A stretch of 64,000 nucleotides of DNA from positions 2,170,001 to 2,234,000 of the forward strand of contig JAPFFF010000012.1 of assembly GCA_039105265.1 (NCBI GenBank), written 5' to 3'. This stretch comes from Tritrichomonas musculus (Eukaryota; Parabasalia; Tritrichomonadida; Tritrichomonadidae). Shown here one piece after another: positions 9,911-21,325 of the stretch. Numbering within the stretch: the first letter of the stretch is position 1; each line of letters opens with the position of its first letter. The translations under genes were made by a program, and so were the position numbers. Below the pieces are notes generated by a model. The model was not told where the DNA came from. It did no database searches and worked only from the letters and a program-made list of their open reading frames with translations.

Positions 9911-11167
9911 TTAGTCATCTAAATGAATATATGAAGCAATTGTTCCTTTGTTATTTTTCAAATAATTCTTTTGGAAGCTTCTGATTTCATCAATTGCTTT
10001 TTCAAGAGGAGTACTTGGATCAATTGATTGCAATGCAAAAAGTGTTGATGCTGACATCATCTTGGCTTCACGCTTACTCACATTATTAGGAGCATATTTC
10101 AAACGTAAGACTACATTATGAGATCCATTTCCAGCGATACTAAATGATGTAAATGACATAATATGTGGCATTAATGTGTATAATTCTGAATATCCATAAT
10201 AAGCATCAACAAGAGGACCACCAACATTTGTTACACCAATATTTGAAATTTCACAACGAGCTCCATTAAATTGAGGTCCTTTCTTACCTTCATAAATTGC
10301 TTTCAAATAGCTGAAAGCACAACCACTATCAACTCGGTTGTGCAAATCAGAGTGAAGCTTTTTACCGATTTCAGCTAATGTTTCACTTGGTAAAACCGAT
10401 GTTATAATTGGAATCATTGAAAAAACACATGTATCGTTCCATGATACTTTCTTTAAATATCTTCTAAGATCAACACGATTTTCAATACCACATTTGTAAC
10501 TTTGTGCACTATATGCAACAGTTGCGGCATAAAAACACGTAAGAAGAGAATCTCTAAATGAATCTAGACTTTTGGCTTGTTTATCATAGCATGTTAATGA
10601 TTCAGCTGGAACTTCTGAAATAATTAGTCTAGAATATTGATTTGAGTTCAATTGATCTCGATCTTTGGATATAAAGTTAGTTAATCTCATATCATAATTA
10701 GACGGAATTTCCTTATCTGATGCTTCAGAAATTTCAGTACCAAAGAGAAATTCAGATGAACGTGGATATTCATCAATTAATTCACTATTTCTTCCATTAA
10801 CAACTTCGTCAATAATAAAATGAAGATAACCAGCATCTGCCATCATGTGATTACAATTTATCACAATACTATCATTATTAACACCTATTGAACCTAGCGC
10901 ATATTCAAATGGGCGAGTATGATGTTCAACCATATATTTGCAAAGATCTTCCATTCGTCTAATATTTGGAATATCATATACTGGTACACGTTGTGGATTT
11001 TTATATAAGATATGCCCATCAGTTCCATACTGGAAAGCCAAAACTTTTTTACAAAGCATGTCGGCAACTGGTGCAACATCTTTTGGATTACCAAATCTTA
11101 GGACAAGAGGAGTCATTGTTTTTCCATTGTAGAAGAGCTTGTCGAATCCTTGTAATTGTCGTATCAT
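9911..11167 (-). CDS. HxxxD acyltransferase / condensation-domain-like protein
   Basis: The protein has 418 residues and starts at an ATG. It shows the HxxxD active-site pattern at His107-Asp111 in IVINCNHMMADAGYL, preceded by beta-strand-like sequence, as in the chloramphenicol-acetyltransferase/condensation superfamily (alcohol O-acetyltransferases, polyketide-associated acyltransferases). A C-terminal region around NIGVTNVGGPLVDAYYGYSEL could be the equivalent of the bridging DFGWG-type segment, though the motif is not conserved. Enzymes of this fold move acyl groups from CoA or carrier proteins to alcohols or amines. No carrier or ketosynthase domain is nearby, so a stand-alone acyltransferase is more likely than a peptide synthetase module. 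The substrate is unknown. Confidence 0.7.
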   Translation of the reverse strand: MIRQLQGFDKLFYNGKTMTPLVLRFGNPKDVAPVADMLCKKVLAFQYGTDGHILYKNPQRVPVYDIPNIRRMEDLCKYMVEHHTRPFEYALGSIGVNNDSIVINCNHMMADAGYLHFIIDEVVNGRNSELIDEYPRSSEFLFGTEISEASDKEIPSNYDMRLTNFISKDRDQLNSNQYSRLIISEVPAESLTCYDKQAKSLDSFRDSLLTCFYAATVAYSAQSYKCGIENRVDLRRYLKKVSWNDTCVFSMIPIITSVLPSETLAEIGKKLHSDLHNRVDSGCAFSYLKAIYEGKKGPQFNGARCEISNIGVTNVGGPLVDAYYGYSELYTLMPHIMSFTSFSIAGNGSHNVVLRLKYAPNNVSKREAKMMSASTLFALQSIDPSTPLEKAIDEIRSFQKNYLKNNKGTIASYIHLDD

Positions 11168-11172
11168 ATAAA

Positions 11173-11177
11173 AATGA
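11173..11177 (-). promoter_or_regulatory. Initiator-like motif before the acyltransferase gene
   Basis: TCATT on the minus strand, 6-10 nt upstream of the ATG at 11167, fits the trichomonad initiator pattern TCAYW. It is short, so the support is weak. Confidence 0.33.
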
Positions 11178-11453
11178 TATGGGTTATTTTTATTATTTTA
11201 TCATAAAAAGTGAAAATAATCTGATTATAAAATATCCACCTTTGAATTTATTATAATTTATCAAAAAGTTAGATTTACCGATAAGATTATAGTTTTTTGA
11301 ATTTTTATATTTCATATGTACAGGAAAGTGTATGTTTGATCTCAAAGATTTTCAAATAGTTCATTTAATAATCTATTTAAAATAACAATTGACATGAATG
11401 TATCATGTGAACATTATCATATTTCATAGAAATCGCATTTTTTTCATAATATC

Positions 11454-12357
11454 AGAGGTGAGGCTGCGAAAATTTTTGGTATTTTTTAATAATATTAATA
11501 CATATTATTTTATTCCAGAATTAAATGCTATTTATGATAATTTCACTAATACTTTTTTCAGATTTTTAGCTATAAATCTATTTTTAAAATTGAATAGCTT
11601 CTATCTTATTATAATTTCAATTTTATCTTAATAAAAAAATTCTATTTACGCAAAATAATAAATAATTTAATTATCAATATTTAATATATAGATGTGAATA
11701 TAATATTAAAATCTTCGACTAAGAATTATAAATCAAATAATGATTTTTTATGATTTAACTAACTATCATCATATTATAAGCATGATTTTTTTGGTAAATT
11801 ATTGATAAATATTAAAATAAATACTTATTGTGAGGTTGATACCAAAATAAAAACAAATGAAATTATTTAGATATTTGTGAAGTTTACATCATTAACGTAT
11901 ATAGAATTATATTCAATATTAAACCTCAACCCTAGCTAAAATTGTAAAAAATTTTTTAAAAATATTTTGATATGTTTGCCAGCACCAGATAAGTTAAGAG
12001 ATGAACTATAGTTATCCCTTTGATCTTTAATATAGAAGAAAATTTCTCTTTAAATTGAAAAATTTTTTTTTGAATTTTGACCAAAAACACATTCATTGAA
12101 TAGCTTTCTTATTAAAAAATAGAGATCATCTATATACAAATGCAATTTAATGGTTGAAAAGAAAAAATAATGACGAATATAGGAATTATGACATTTTGAA
12201 ATATCAATACAATTTCAATTTTTTTTGATTAAATCTGAAAAAAAGTATATGATATGAAAAGGTAACAACACCATAATACTATATTTTTAATTTATTTTTA
12301 ATTTTGTTGATTATTATTCCTAAAAAAGTTCATTTAAAATTTCGCAGTCTCACCTCT
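11454..12357. mobile_element. Non-autonomous hAT-like DNA transposon, 904 bp
   Basis: The left end reads AGAGGTGAGGCTGCGAAAAT. The right end, reverse-complemented, reads AGAGGTGAGACTGCGAAATT, giving an imperfect terminal inverted repeat of about 20 bp. The 8-bp sequence ATAATATC flanks both ends (11446-11453 and 12358-12365). An 8-bp target duplication and ends of the form (C)AGRGGTG are typical of hAT elements. The inside is AT-rich with no convincing coding sequence. Compare the element at 41320-43452. Confidence 0.78.
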
Positions 12358-12365
12358 ATAATATC

Positions 12366-12895
12366 ATTTATTGTAAAAAAAATATATCATTTGTTATGTA
12401 GAAAATATACTAAAAATACATGCTCTGTACACATTAAAAATGCTTTATATCCTAAGGTTAAAAACAAGAAATTACACTATTTATTCATATCATTTTTTTC
12501 TTAATTTGTTTTAATTTCAAGCCATAATTTTAATTATAACTATAACTTTCAATTTTAGAGCGAGTGATAATTTGCAAATGGAAAAATACAATTTCTATTT
12601 ATATATATTTTAGTACTTATTATACAACAATTATTTGAAAGGGGAATATGATATTTGAAAACATTATTTTCATAAATTATTAAAATTACAAATTATCCAT
12701 TCAAAAACTAATAAATACGTTGAAAAAATGTAACAAATTCTCCAAATATAATGAATAAAAATAATAATTTTTGATACATATATATACTTAATAGTAAATA
12801 TATTTATATTTATTACATTTAAGATAAAATAAATAATATAATATCAAGATTTTTTTTTTATATTAAAAAATGATTTCAACCATTTTTATTTCTAA
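12366..12895. other. AT-rich spacer between two transposon remnants
   Basis: About 530 bp of A+T-rich sequence with short A and T runs. I see no gene, RNA or repeat structure in it. Confidence 0.4.
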
Positions 12896-12904
12896 TTCAA
12901 AAAA

Positions 12905-14490
12905 GAGGGGTCAGAACTCAATTCCTCGGGACTTTTTTACTCTTAGAATAATTATTTTAAATTTATATTTTCTATATTTAATAATTATACATTTTCTCTT
13001 TTTTCACAGATACGATTTTTAAATATTAAATTATATAATGAGATAATTATGTTTATTTAATTGAGAAAATAATCTATATAAAATAATTTTAAAATATGTT
13101 TATATTGATTAATATTACATTAAAATTCTTATTAATAACATATATAATAAAATATAATATAATAATATATAATATAATAATATATAAATAATGCTATATA
13201 AAATCTAATATAAAAAATAAATCTAATGATTTTAAATTATTAAATACACCTATTAACATAATTCAAATCTTATAAAAGTCGATATTATGCATTCATTCAA
13301 AGAAAATAATATAAAATTTAGTAATATTTGATTTCTGATGAATAATTTTAAAAAAATAAAATAAAAAAAAGGATTGAACAAATATTTTTGCAGCGTAAAC
13401 TGTTTTAAATGGTAGATAATCACAAACATGTCTATAAGATCGCATTAATTACGACATTTTGGTTTTATTGGAGTTCAAATTAACAATTTCTAAACTTTTT
13501 AGAATTTTGCAGAAAAAAAACAAAGGAATAAGGTTTTGTTCAATATAAAATTCCGCTTGAAAATTTAACATATTATCTTTTTTTTAGTTTTTTATAAATA
13601 TTTTTGTCAAGTATTTGATCATATTTTAACTTTCCACCTCTGATTTCTTGTTCAGATTTTAAAATTTTTGATTAAGTCTTGCTCAATACTAAGTTTTTTG
13701 CTCATTTTTTTAAAATTCTATCAACATTCATTCTCATTTTTGAATTAAGTATAAATTGATAAATATTTTTTGAATATATCAAATTTAAATCAGCAATATT
13801 TTAATATTTTATTTTTTAAATAATTTATATTAAATTTATTATATTAGAAAATATTAATTTATAATGATATATCCAGTTTTCATTAAGATAATGTTTAATT
13901 AATAAATATTGTAAAAAATAGAAAATAAATATGTATATCATAGTTAACAATATATAATTTTAGATTATTTTGATGCAATTTGATTTTATGTGTTATAATA
14001 TGTTAAGTATTAAAAAATAAAATGAAAATATTTTTACCATAAAAATATTTTTTTTTCCTCCTATTCCTTTTATTGAATTATATTCTAATTAAACCAATCT
14101 ATACATTTATTACATCAGTTTGTTAATGCTTTTTAAATAAAAAAAAAGAAGAATTTATTCTCAATTATTTCATTTGATAATATGAATTATAATTCTTAAT
14201 ATACATTATATATAATATATAATATAATTATATATCTTATTTATTTTTAAATATATATAAAATACATTGATATATACATATTTTTAATAAATTTTATATT
14301 TTTTATATAGATTATTTTCTCAATTATTTAAACATAATTATCTCATTATATTATTAATATTATAAATATACAAATATATAAATATATATATAAATGAATA
14401 TAAATATATTAAGATATAAAATAAGTCACTAAATAATAAAAAATATTAATACTAGCAATTACATCAGTTTTAATGAGTCCTGACCCCTCT
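12905..14490. mobile_element. Non-autonomous DNA transposon with 9-bp target duplication (Mutator-like), 1,586 bp
   Basis: The ends are GAGGGGTCAGAACTCA on the left and, reverse-complemented, AGAGGGGTCAGGACTCATTA on the right. Inverted similarity continues deeper: TATATAATGAGATAATTATG near 13033 is mirrored near 14330-14350. The 9-bp direct repeat TTCAAAAAA flanks it (12896-12904 and 14491-14499). Long, imperfect inverted repeats with a 9-bp duplication suggest a Mutator-like element. The interior is extremely AT-rich and shows no coding sequence. Confidence 0.66.
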
Positions 14491-14499
14491 TTCAAAAAA

Positions 14500-14763
14500 T
14501 AACTGAGAAAAATAAAACTCATAATTTTTTTTAGAAATAAATAAGCTTTTTTTTTTTTTTTTTTAAATTAAAATCGATTTTTATTAAAAACCAAATTTGT
14601 TTTGAAATAAATTGACATCATAAATTAAACGAACATATCAGATTATAAACATAACTCGTTTAAAGCTTTAAATTTTGGAATGAGATACACACATAATATT
14701 ATAAATAGAAAAACAACGATTAACAAAGTTTTCGTAATTTTTTAAAAAATATAAAATATGAAT
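14500..14763. other. Short spacer with poly-T tract
   Basis: Spacer between the transposon and the Rab 3' end. It contains an 18-nt T run at about 14547-14564. Nothing else is recognised. Confidence 0.4.
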
Positions 14764-15369
14764 TTAACAGCAACCTTTCTTTTCACGCTGCTTATTGATT
14801 ACAATAGGTTTGTCTATAACTTGATTGGCTGAATTATTTGAATTTGATTTTAATCTTCTGTATGCGAGTGTTGCTATATATTCAAAAGCTTCATTAATAT
14901 TCGTGTCCTCTTTAGCTGATGTTTCAAAATATTTCATTCCGTATTGTTTTGCGTATTGCACAGCTTCTTCAGTTGTAACTTTTCGATCTAAATCTGATTT
15001 ATTACCGACTAAAATTGCATCTATTGTTTCTGTCGATGACTCTTTAATCGAGTCAATCCATCCTTTCGTTTGCATAAAAGTATCTCTTCGAGAAATATCA
15101 AAAACAACAAGGATACCATGCGCACCTCTGTAGTAGGCTTTTGTGATTGCTCGAAACTTTTCTTGACCGGCGGTATCCCAGATTTGAAGTTTTACTTCAT
15201 CACCATCAATTTGCAAGAATTTTGTTTTAAAATCTACACCTATTGTAGTCATAAAAGCTTCCGTAAATCTATTATCAGTATATCGTAAAAGGAGACAACT
15301 TTTACCAACTGCACTTTCTCCAATAATCAGGATTTTCAACAGTTCTTCTTCCTCTTTTGATGATGTCAT
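14764..15369 (-). CDS. Rab-family small GTPase
   Basis: The protein has 201 residues, the normal Rab length. The complete G-motif set is visible: P-loop GESAVGKS at 17-24, effector loop TTIGVDF at 41-47, WDTAGQE at 64-70, NKSD at 123-126 and SAK at 151-153. It ends in Cys-Cys (200-201), the double geranylgeranylation site that anchors Rabs to membranes. The sequence around the switches (FKTKFLQIDGDEVKLQIWDTAGQEKFRAITKAYYRGA) is closest to the Rab1/Rab8/Rab35 branch, which acts in secretory traffic. Trichomonads have very many Rabs, so an exact orthologue cannot be assigned by eye. Confidence 0.95.
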   Translation of the reverse strand: MTSSKEEEELLKILIIGESAVGKSCLLLRYTDNRFTEAFMTTIGVDFKTKFLQIDGDEVKLQIWDTAGQEKFRAITKAYYRGAHGILVVFDISRRDTFMQTKGWIDSIKESSTETIDAILVGNKSDLDRKVTTEEAVQYAKQYGMKYFETSAKEDTNINEAFEYIATLAYRRLKSNSNNSANQVIDKPIVINKQREKKGCC

Positions 15370-16858
15370 TTAAAATACCTTTTAAAATCTTTTGTTTTTT
15401 TGTTTTTTTGAGATGGTGCAATAGAATTTTATAAAGAGTATTTTTTTCGTTTATTCAACAAATAATAAATTATAGACAATATTTATATATAAAAATTGTA
15501 TTTCTTAATAATTCTTTACCTAATCATTTTGTTACAATATTTTTCTTTAAGTTATTGTTTTGATTAGGGTTTTTAATAACCGATTTTTAATTGAAAATAT
15601 AATTTGTAAAATATACAAAATCAATTTTATATATTATTGAATATTTTAATTTGTACTAGCTTATTACATTTAAAAATAAATTATTAATATTACTAATATA
15701 ATATTAGAAATAATTTGAAAATATTATGGAAAATTATATCAATTGAACAAATTATGCAAAACTTAATTCTTATCTGAATTAAATATTAATATTAATTTTT
15801 TTGCTATTATATTTCAACAATACATATGAGTTGATAAATCTGTGCTAAAATTTAAAAATCTCTTTTTTAATAGAAGTAATCGACAAAATAAGATGCATTT
15901 CTTAATTTTACTATAATTTAATGTATAATAAGATTTTTAACTCATCTATATCATACATGTGTACTCATTATATAGTAATAAAACTGTTTTTTACATAAAA
16001 TATCAAACTTGGAATAAATTAAAGAATTAAATAATTATAATAAAAGCTAAAAATCTGAAGTAAATATGTAAAATGAATAAAAATGGTATTAATATATCAT
16101 TATTTTGAGGTTGATTAGAAAACTATAGGTTAGTGAAAATTAATATAATAATCTTAATAACCATATTTCTTTTTTTTCACTCAAAAAGATATCATATATC
16201 ATTTCCACTTTGGAGTGAATAATATAATGGTAATAATGATATTATCTTAATTATTGACTGGAACGTTTTAGAAGGCATTTACATTCCCCTCTCAAATAAT
16301 TGAGTTTAATTTGAAAGGGGGATTCAAATTTCAGAATTTTTGAGCGGTTTCTCACAACCTTAGTTTTGATTAAGCTCGTTCTAACCGCTTTCCCCACACA
16401 AAACATAAATAAAAATCATTGAAATTCATAAATTTTTGTAAAGTTCACAAAATTATATAATATTATATATATGTTTATATTTATTGATTTTCAAGATTTT
16501 CAATTATAAAGTAGCTATATCTCAATATAAGAGAAATCTGCAATTTTTATAATTATATAAAAGCACACGATTGCTCCCATTTATAAATGCAATTCAAAGC
16601 GAATACTCCAATTTATTTCATCACAAAATACCAAAGATATGGAACTAATTTGTATCCAAAAAAAGCTTTAGATGACCATATTTGGAATCAAGTAACCTAT
16701 GTGAAAATTCAATTGGCCTTTTAATATCTGATAAACTGGATTTTTATAAATAATTTTATCATTCAATTCTATAGAACATTGGGTTTCCCAAAAATTTTGT
16801 CATTTATTAAATGAAAAACCTGAAATTCCAAAAACAAGAATATGAAAAATTTTGTTAA
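15370..16858. other. AT-rich gene-free stretch with one imperfect hairpin
   Basis: About 1.5 kb upstream of the Rab gene. It holds an imperfect inverted repeat at 16286-16320 (CCCCTCTCAAAT pairing with ATTTGAAAGGGG, one mismatch). There is a second weak inverted pair around AGCGGTTT and AACCGCTT (16343-16388). No gene or RNA is supported. Confidence 0.4.
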
Positions 16859-17098
16859 GGTACAAATCCAGTACGTTTAGTAACCGCAATTTTTTTTGAC
16901 ATTCTCAAAGAATAAGATGACATGTTAAATAAAAAACGATTATTTTCATCCATTTCATATAACATGTCATAATGTTTATTTAAATTGTAAAATAAGTGTC
17001 AAAAACAAACCTAGTCAATTTAAACTTTTTCAGAGACATGCAACCATTCAAATAATAAACGTTCTCCTATTCAAAAAATAACGTACTGGATTTGTACC
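16859..17098. mobile_element. TTAA-flanked MITE, 240 bp
   Basis: The terminal inverted repeat GGTACAAATCCAGTACGTT is found at both ends in opposite orientation, with TTAA directly outside each end (16855-16858 and 17099-17102). TTAA target duplications are typical of piggyBac and Kolobok elements. The element is too short to code, so it is a non-autonomous derivative. Confidence 0.8.
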
Positions 17099-19087
17099 TT
17101 AATAATCATTAAAAAAATTAATATTGATAAACATTATTTTATAAATGGTTAATATTATTTTATAAATGGAAAGCTATATTTTTTTTCACTGCATGAGAAA
17201 CAAGTAGTTGGTGAAAACCTCTCAAAAAATTCAATTTAATTTCAGAAGGTATATTGAAATTTCATAAATCTAATTAAATAATCCTCTCGTTAGTACACTT
17301 TTCAAATATTTTTATCTTTTCATATAGGCAAATTTATTTCCTCATATTGGGATTAAATACTAATAATAAAAAATATTTTAAATATTTAATATATAATTCT
17401 TGAAAAAAAATTCAAATGAAAGTTAAATACAAACAAAAAATTTCAAATGAAAGTTTTCCTACCCATATCTCACAAATTTGTATGAAAAAACCCATAAAAT
17501 ATTCAAAACCTCATCGTTAAATAGTTTTTAATTCAGAAAATATGATCGTTAAAACCATTGCTATTTCAAATATTGATCGTCAATGGTGCCATAATTGACC
17601 TAAAACAATCAACTAAAGGATCTGGAATTATCAAAAATCAATTCTATGATAATAAAAAGCTTTTACGGGCATAGTAAGCAATAACACATCTCCCACTTTG
17701 ATTTTATTTTTGTTTGGCATAATCTTGCCTTAAACATGCTGACATTTTCAAAAAAATTACCAAAGATTCAAAGATATGCTTTTTTCAGACTAATGCTTAC
17801 GTAACATAGGAGAAAAAATACGAGGTATCAAAGATAAAATCAATTCTATGATAATAACAAGCTTTTAAGGGCATAGTGCTCTTTTCTTATTCTGGTAAGA
17901 TCATTTTTAATATATAAAATTGAGAATATTATTTTCTCAAATTATTTTGAATAAATTTATTCAAAATACAATTGAATAAATATTTTCAAAAAGTGTGATT
18001 TTTTTTAAAAAAAATAAATGAAGTAGCTTTTTGAAGGCAACGACTTTCAAAAAGCTACTTCAATTTATGTTTGATTACCTGTTTTATAACTTTTTGAGTA
18101 TTTTACATTACTCAAATTATCTAGATAATTTTGTTTATTTTTATTTTTTATATAAAACCGTAAATAATCACTCAAAATTGAAATACGTGAGAGTTTTTTT
18201 ATTAAGTTTAAATTCATTCAATTTAGAGTAAGTTCATTCAATAATCATCATCATCATGTTTTCAACAAATATTAAAATTTCTTAAAATGAAATAAATATT
18301 TTTGATGATTTTTAAAATAAATATATCTTTTTGGTAAAATACTTATTTATGATTCTATAAAATTAAAATTATACAATAATTATAATTAATCAAATCAGAT
18401 GTTCTAAAATTCAATATAAAAAATTAATTCTAATTATAGCTTATTTTATCAATATTGATTTGCAATCCAAAAATTATAAAATCAGAATAGTAGGAAATAT
18501 GAGATCTATATTCACTATTTCATTAGGTGAAAGATCAGATGCTAAAAAGTGGCCATTAACCTAACTTATTTCGATTTTATGAAAATTAGATAGGGATATT
18601 CAAAAATTATATTATATTTTTTATCCTTCTAAAAAATTATTTTTTTTTATAAAATAAATTATTTTATTTTAAATAATAAACAGAATTTATTTTTCTATAA
18701 ATGAAAATAAAAAATCTTTTTTAAAAACATTCAACCAAATAGTTACACAAAAAGTTATATCTTACTCTCTATTTAGATACTGAAACAATTCTATATGACA
18801 TAAGAAATATAAAATGTTTGACCAATTTTTAATAATTCAAGGTCAAAATCAAAATAAAATTATAAACATACATATCACATCATATTAGTAATCAATCATA
18901 TTATACACTTTCCAATAATAAATATGATAAAATCAATTACAACACAATAAATCACCAACCATATTTGAACAAAATCTTCTAACCGATATAATCTTTGAAT
19001 CGAAAATCTTTTCAATTCAATTTCCACTTCACTTTTTTATCAAAAAACTAATTAATTAATTAATTAATAAAGAAAAGTATAAAATTT
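17099..19087. other. AT-rich gene-free stretch with direct repeat, hairpin and microsatellite
   Basis: About 2 kb upstream of the kinase gene. A 42-bp near-identical direct repeat lies at 17634-17675 and 17836-17877 (ATCAATTCTATGATAATA and following). A long hairpin lies at 18019-18062 (separate entry). A short AATT microsatellite lies at about 19047-19067, just before the kinase start. No coding sequence is convincing. Confidence 0.45.
18019..18062. repeat. Long perfect-stem hairpin
   Basis: TGAAGTAGCTTTTTGAA at 18019 and TTCAAAAAGCTACTTCA at 18046 are exact reverse complements, separated by a loop of about 10 nt. The arms resemble the CACTTTTTGA hairpin family at 49.7-53.2 kb but the sequence is distinct. 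Confidence 0.65.
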
Positions 19088-20796
19088 ATGGATTTCAAAA
19101 GACAAGAAGTTGGTGATTATATTCTAGGAAGAACTCTTGGATCAGGAACAACCAGTAAGGTCAAAGTTGCTGAAAGAAAAGACAATGGCGAACAAGTTGC
19201 CATTAAGATTATTAAAAAAGGGCAATTCGAAACAAAACCTGATATGAAACGCAAAATCAAACGTGAAATTGCTCTTATGCGTTTGATGGATCATCCAAAT
19301 ATTCTTCGTCTTAAAGAAGTTTGTGAATCTAATAAACATCTCTATATAGTTCTTGAATATGCATCCCATGGCGAACTTTTTGATTATCTTGTTGCAAGAA
19401 GAAGTTTAAAAGAAAGAGATGCTCTTCATTTTTTTAGACAAATCATTTATGGTCTTGAATATCTTCATCAACACTCAATTTGCCACAGAGATCTCAAACC
19501 AGAAAATATATTACTTGATGAATACAATAATATAAAAATAGCAGATTTTGGATTTGCAAGATGGATGAAATCATTTATAGCTGAAACCTCTTGTGGCTCA
19601 CCTCACTATGCTGCTCCAGAAGTGATTAAAGGAATCCATTATGATGGAAGATTTGCAGATGTATGGAGCTGTGGAGTAATTTTATATGCACTATTAGCAG
19701 TATGTTCTTTTTTCTAGCTAAGAATACTTATAATATTGTCGAGAATTATTGTTTTTGGCAGTACTATATAAGTACGAAAAGACAAATATTTTTTCGACAC
19801 ATTTGTTCAAGTAATTTTTTGGCTAGACTTTTTTTTTTCTCTAATACATAGGGGAGATTACCATTTGATGATCCTTCAATTCGTACACTTTTAGCTAAAG
19901 TTAAATCAGGACGATACTTAATGCCTGACCATTTTCCACAAGCAATACAAGATTTAATTTCACGGATGCTCACAGTAGATCCAAACCATCGAATTAAAAT
20001 AGAGCAAATTAAACAGCATCCAGCTTTCAGAATGTTTTTGCCAGATACATACATACCGCCAACTCCATTTAAAATAATTCAATTACCAGATCCAATTGAC
20101 CCATCTGAAATAGACCCTAACGTTGTAGAAATTTTATTACATATTGGATATGAGTCTAAAGAAGAAGTTACCAAAGAACTAACGAGCGAACAGCACACAA
20201 TGGCACAAGTATTTTACAGAATGTATAATCATCAATTTTCATTGGAAACATTACCATGGAATAATAATAATGACGTTCACAGCTCGAGCAGTGAATTATT
20301 AAGCACAACAGAATCAGCTTTTGAAATGAGCCCAATGCCGGAAGCGATGCTAGCTGTCAATCCAAATCAAAATGATCCTTTCCATCGTCGATCCAAAATA
20401 CAAGTACCAGATGTGTCTTCACCAGATGTGTATTCTCTTGCTCACAAGATGTCATGGAGTGGAGTTACAACAGGCTTTAGTTTTCAGGAGGATGGCAGTT
20501 TCCAAACCGAAAAATTTGAAAATATACCAACTCCTATCGAAAACTTATTCGATCAATTGTTTAAGATACTCGCTGAAAATCAATGCGAATATCTACATCC
20601 AGATGAATTAACCGTTTATGCACGCAAAAATGATTGCGGTCTTTATTTAATTTTTAATGCAATTTTCGAATCCATAGAGAGATTTACATTAGTAATGAAA
20701 AGAGCAACAAATCAAGGATTAAATGAATTCTTGAGCATTTATAGTGATTTGTCATCAATGTTGAATCAAGCTGCTTCTAATGATGAATTTAAATAG
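19088..20796 (+). CDS. CAMK-type Ser/Thr kinase, BRSK/SAD-like, spliced (exons 19088-19699 and 19852-20796)
   Basis: Joining the two exons gives 518 residues. The kinase domain covers about residues 11-262: Gly loop LGSGTTSKV (17-25), VAIK lysine at 40, HRDLKPEN with Asp135, DFG at 153-155, T-loop TSCGSPHYAAPE, and VWSCGVILYALLA joined by splicing to GRLPFDD. The order of motifs and the CGSP T-loop place it with AMPK-related kinases. After the kinase, the segment SEIDPNVVEILLHIGYESKEEVTKEL matches the UBA-like domain of BRSK/SAD kinases, followed by a Ser-rich linker and a C-terminal helical region. BRSK kinases are activated by phosphorylation of the T-loop Thr/Ser and act in polarity and cell-cycle control. 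Without splicing the protein would stop after residue 208, inside the kinase domain. Confidence 0.93.
19700..19851 (+). other. Spliceosomal intron, 152 nt, in the kinase gene
   Basis: The donor is GTATGTTC directly after the GCA codon of LLA; the acceptor is CTAATACATAG directly before GGGAGATTA. Removal keeps the frame and restores the conserved kinase motif LLA-GRLPFDD. The donor GTATGT and the fused branch-point/acceptor CTAAYACAYAG are the known trichomonad intron signals. The intron contains in-frame stops. Confidence 0.94.
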
Positions 20797-21325
20797 ACTT
20801 TGATTCATAAATTAGAAAAGGAAATGTAACAGTTATTTCCATATAATTTTATTATTTTTCATGATTGTATTAACAATTAGACATTTTTTTATATATAAAA
20901 AATGAAATTCACCGATCTATTATTTCATGCATATAATTAAATTATATTGACAATTTGAAATTGCATTAAATCAAAAATATAGTTGGAAACAAATTTGTTA
21001 TGCATATAAAAACCAAATTAATTTCAATTACTTTCAAAAACGATGGAAAAAAAATTCAATACTACGAAGTGATTTTGATATATAAAAAATTCAGAGTGAT
21101 TTTTCTCATATAAAATTAAACTATATCACATATATAATATATCTCAATTTAATATATTTATAATTAAAATTTAATAATAAATATTTAATATATATCATTT
21201 AAATATATACATTTAGCTAAATAATTACAATTTACAAGTAAATTAGTGTATATATCAATTATATAAAATACTATTATATTTTGAATTGGTGGAAGTGAAA
21301 TTCTATTATAGAATTCATTCAAAAA
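20797..21325. other. AT-rich intergenic region
   Basis: About 530 bp between the kinase and the EF-hand gene. It holds only AT-rich sequence with ATATAT runs and the initiator-like motif listed below. Confidence 0.4.
21315..21319 (+). promoter_or_regulatory. Initiator-like motif before the EF-hand gene
   Basis: TCATT within GAATTCATTC lies 7-11 nt upstream of the ATG at 21326. This is the spacing and pattern expected of a trichomonad initiator. Confidence 0.4.

Noticed and set aside
11398-11631. Open frame of 77 codons
   Set aside because: It spans the left end of the hAT-like element; composition is typical of random AT-rich sequence.
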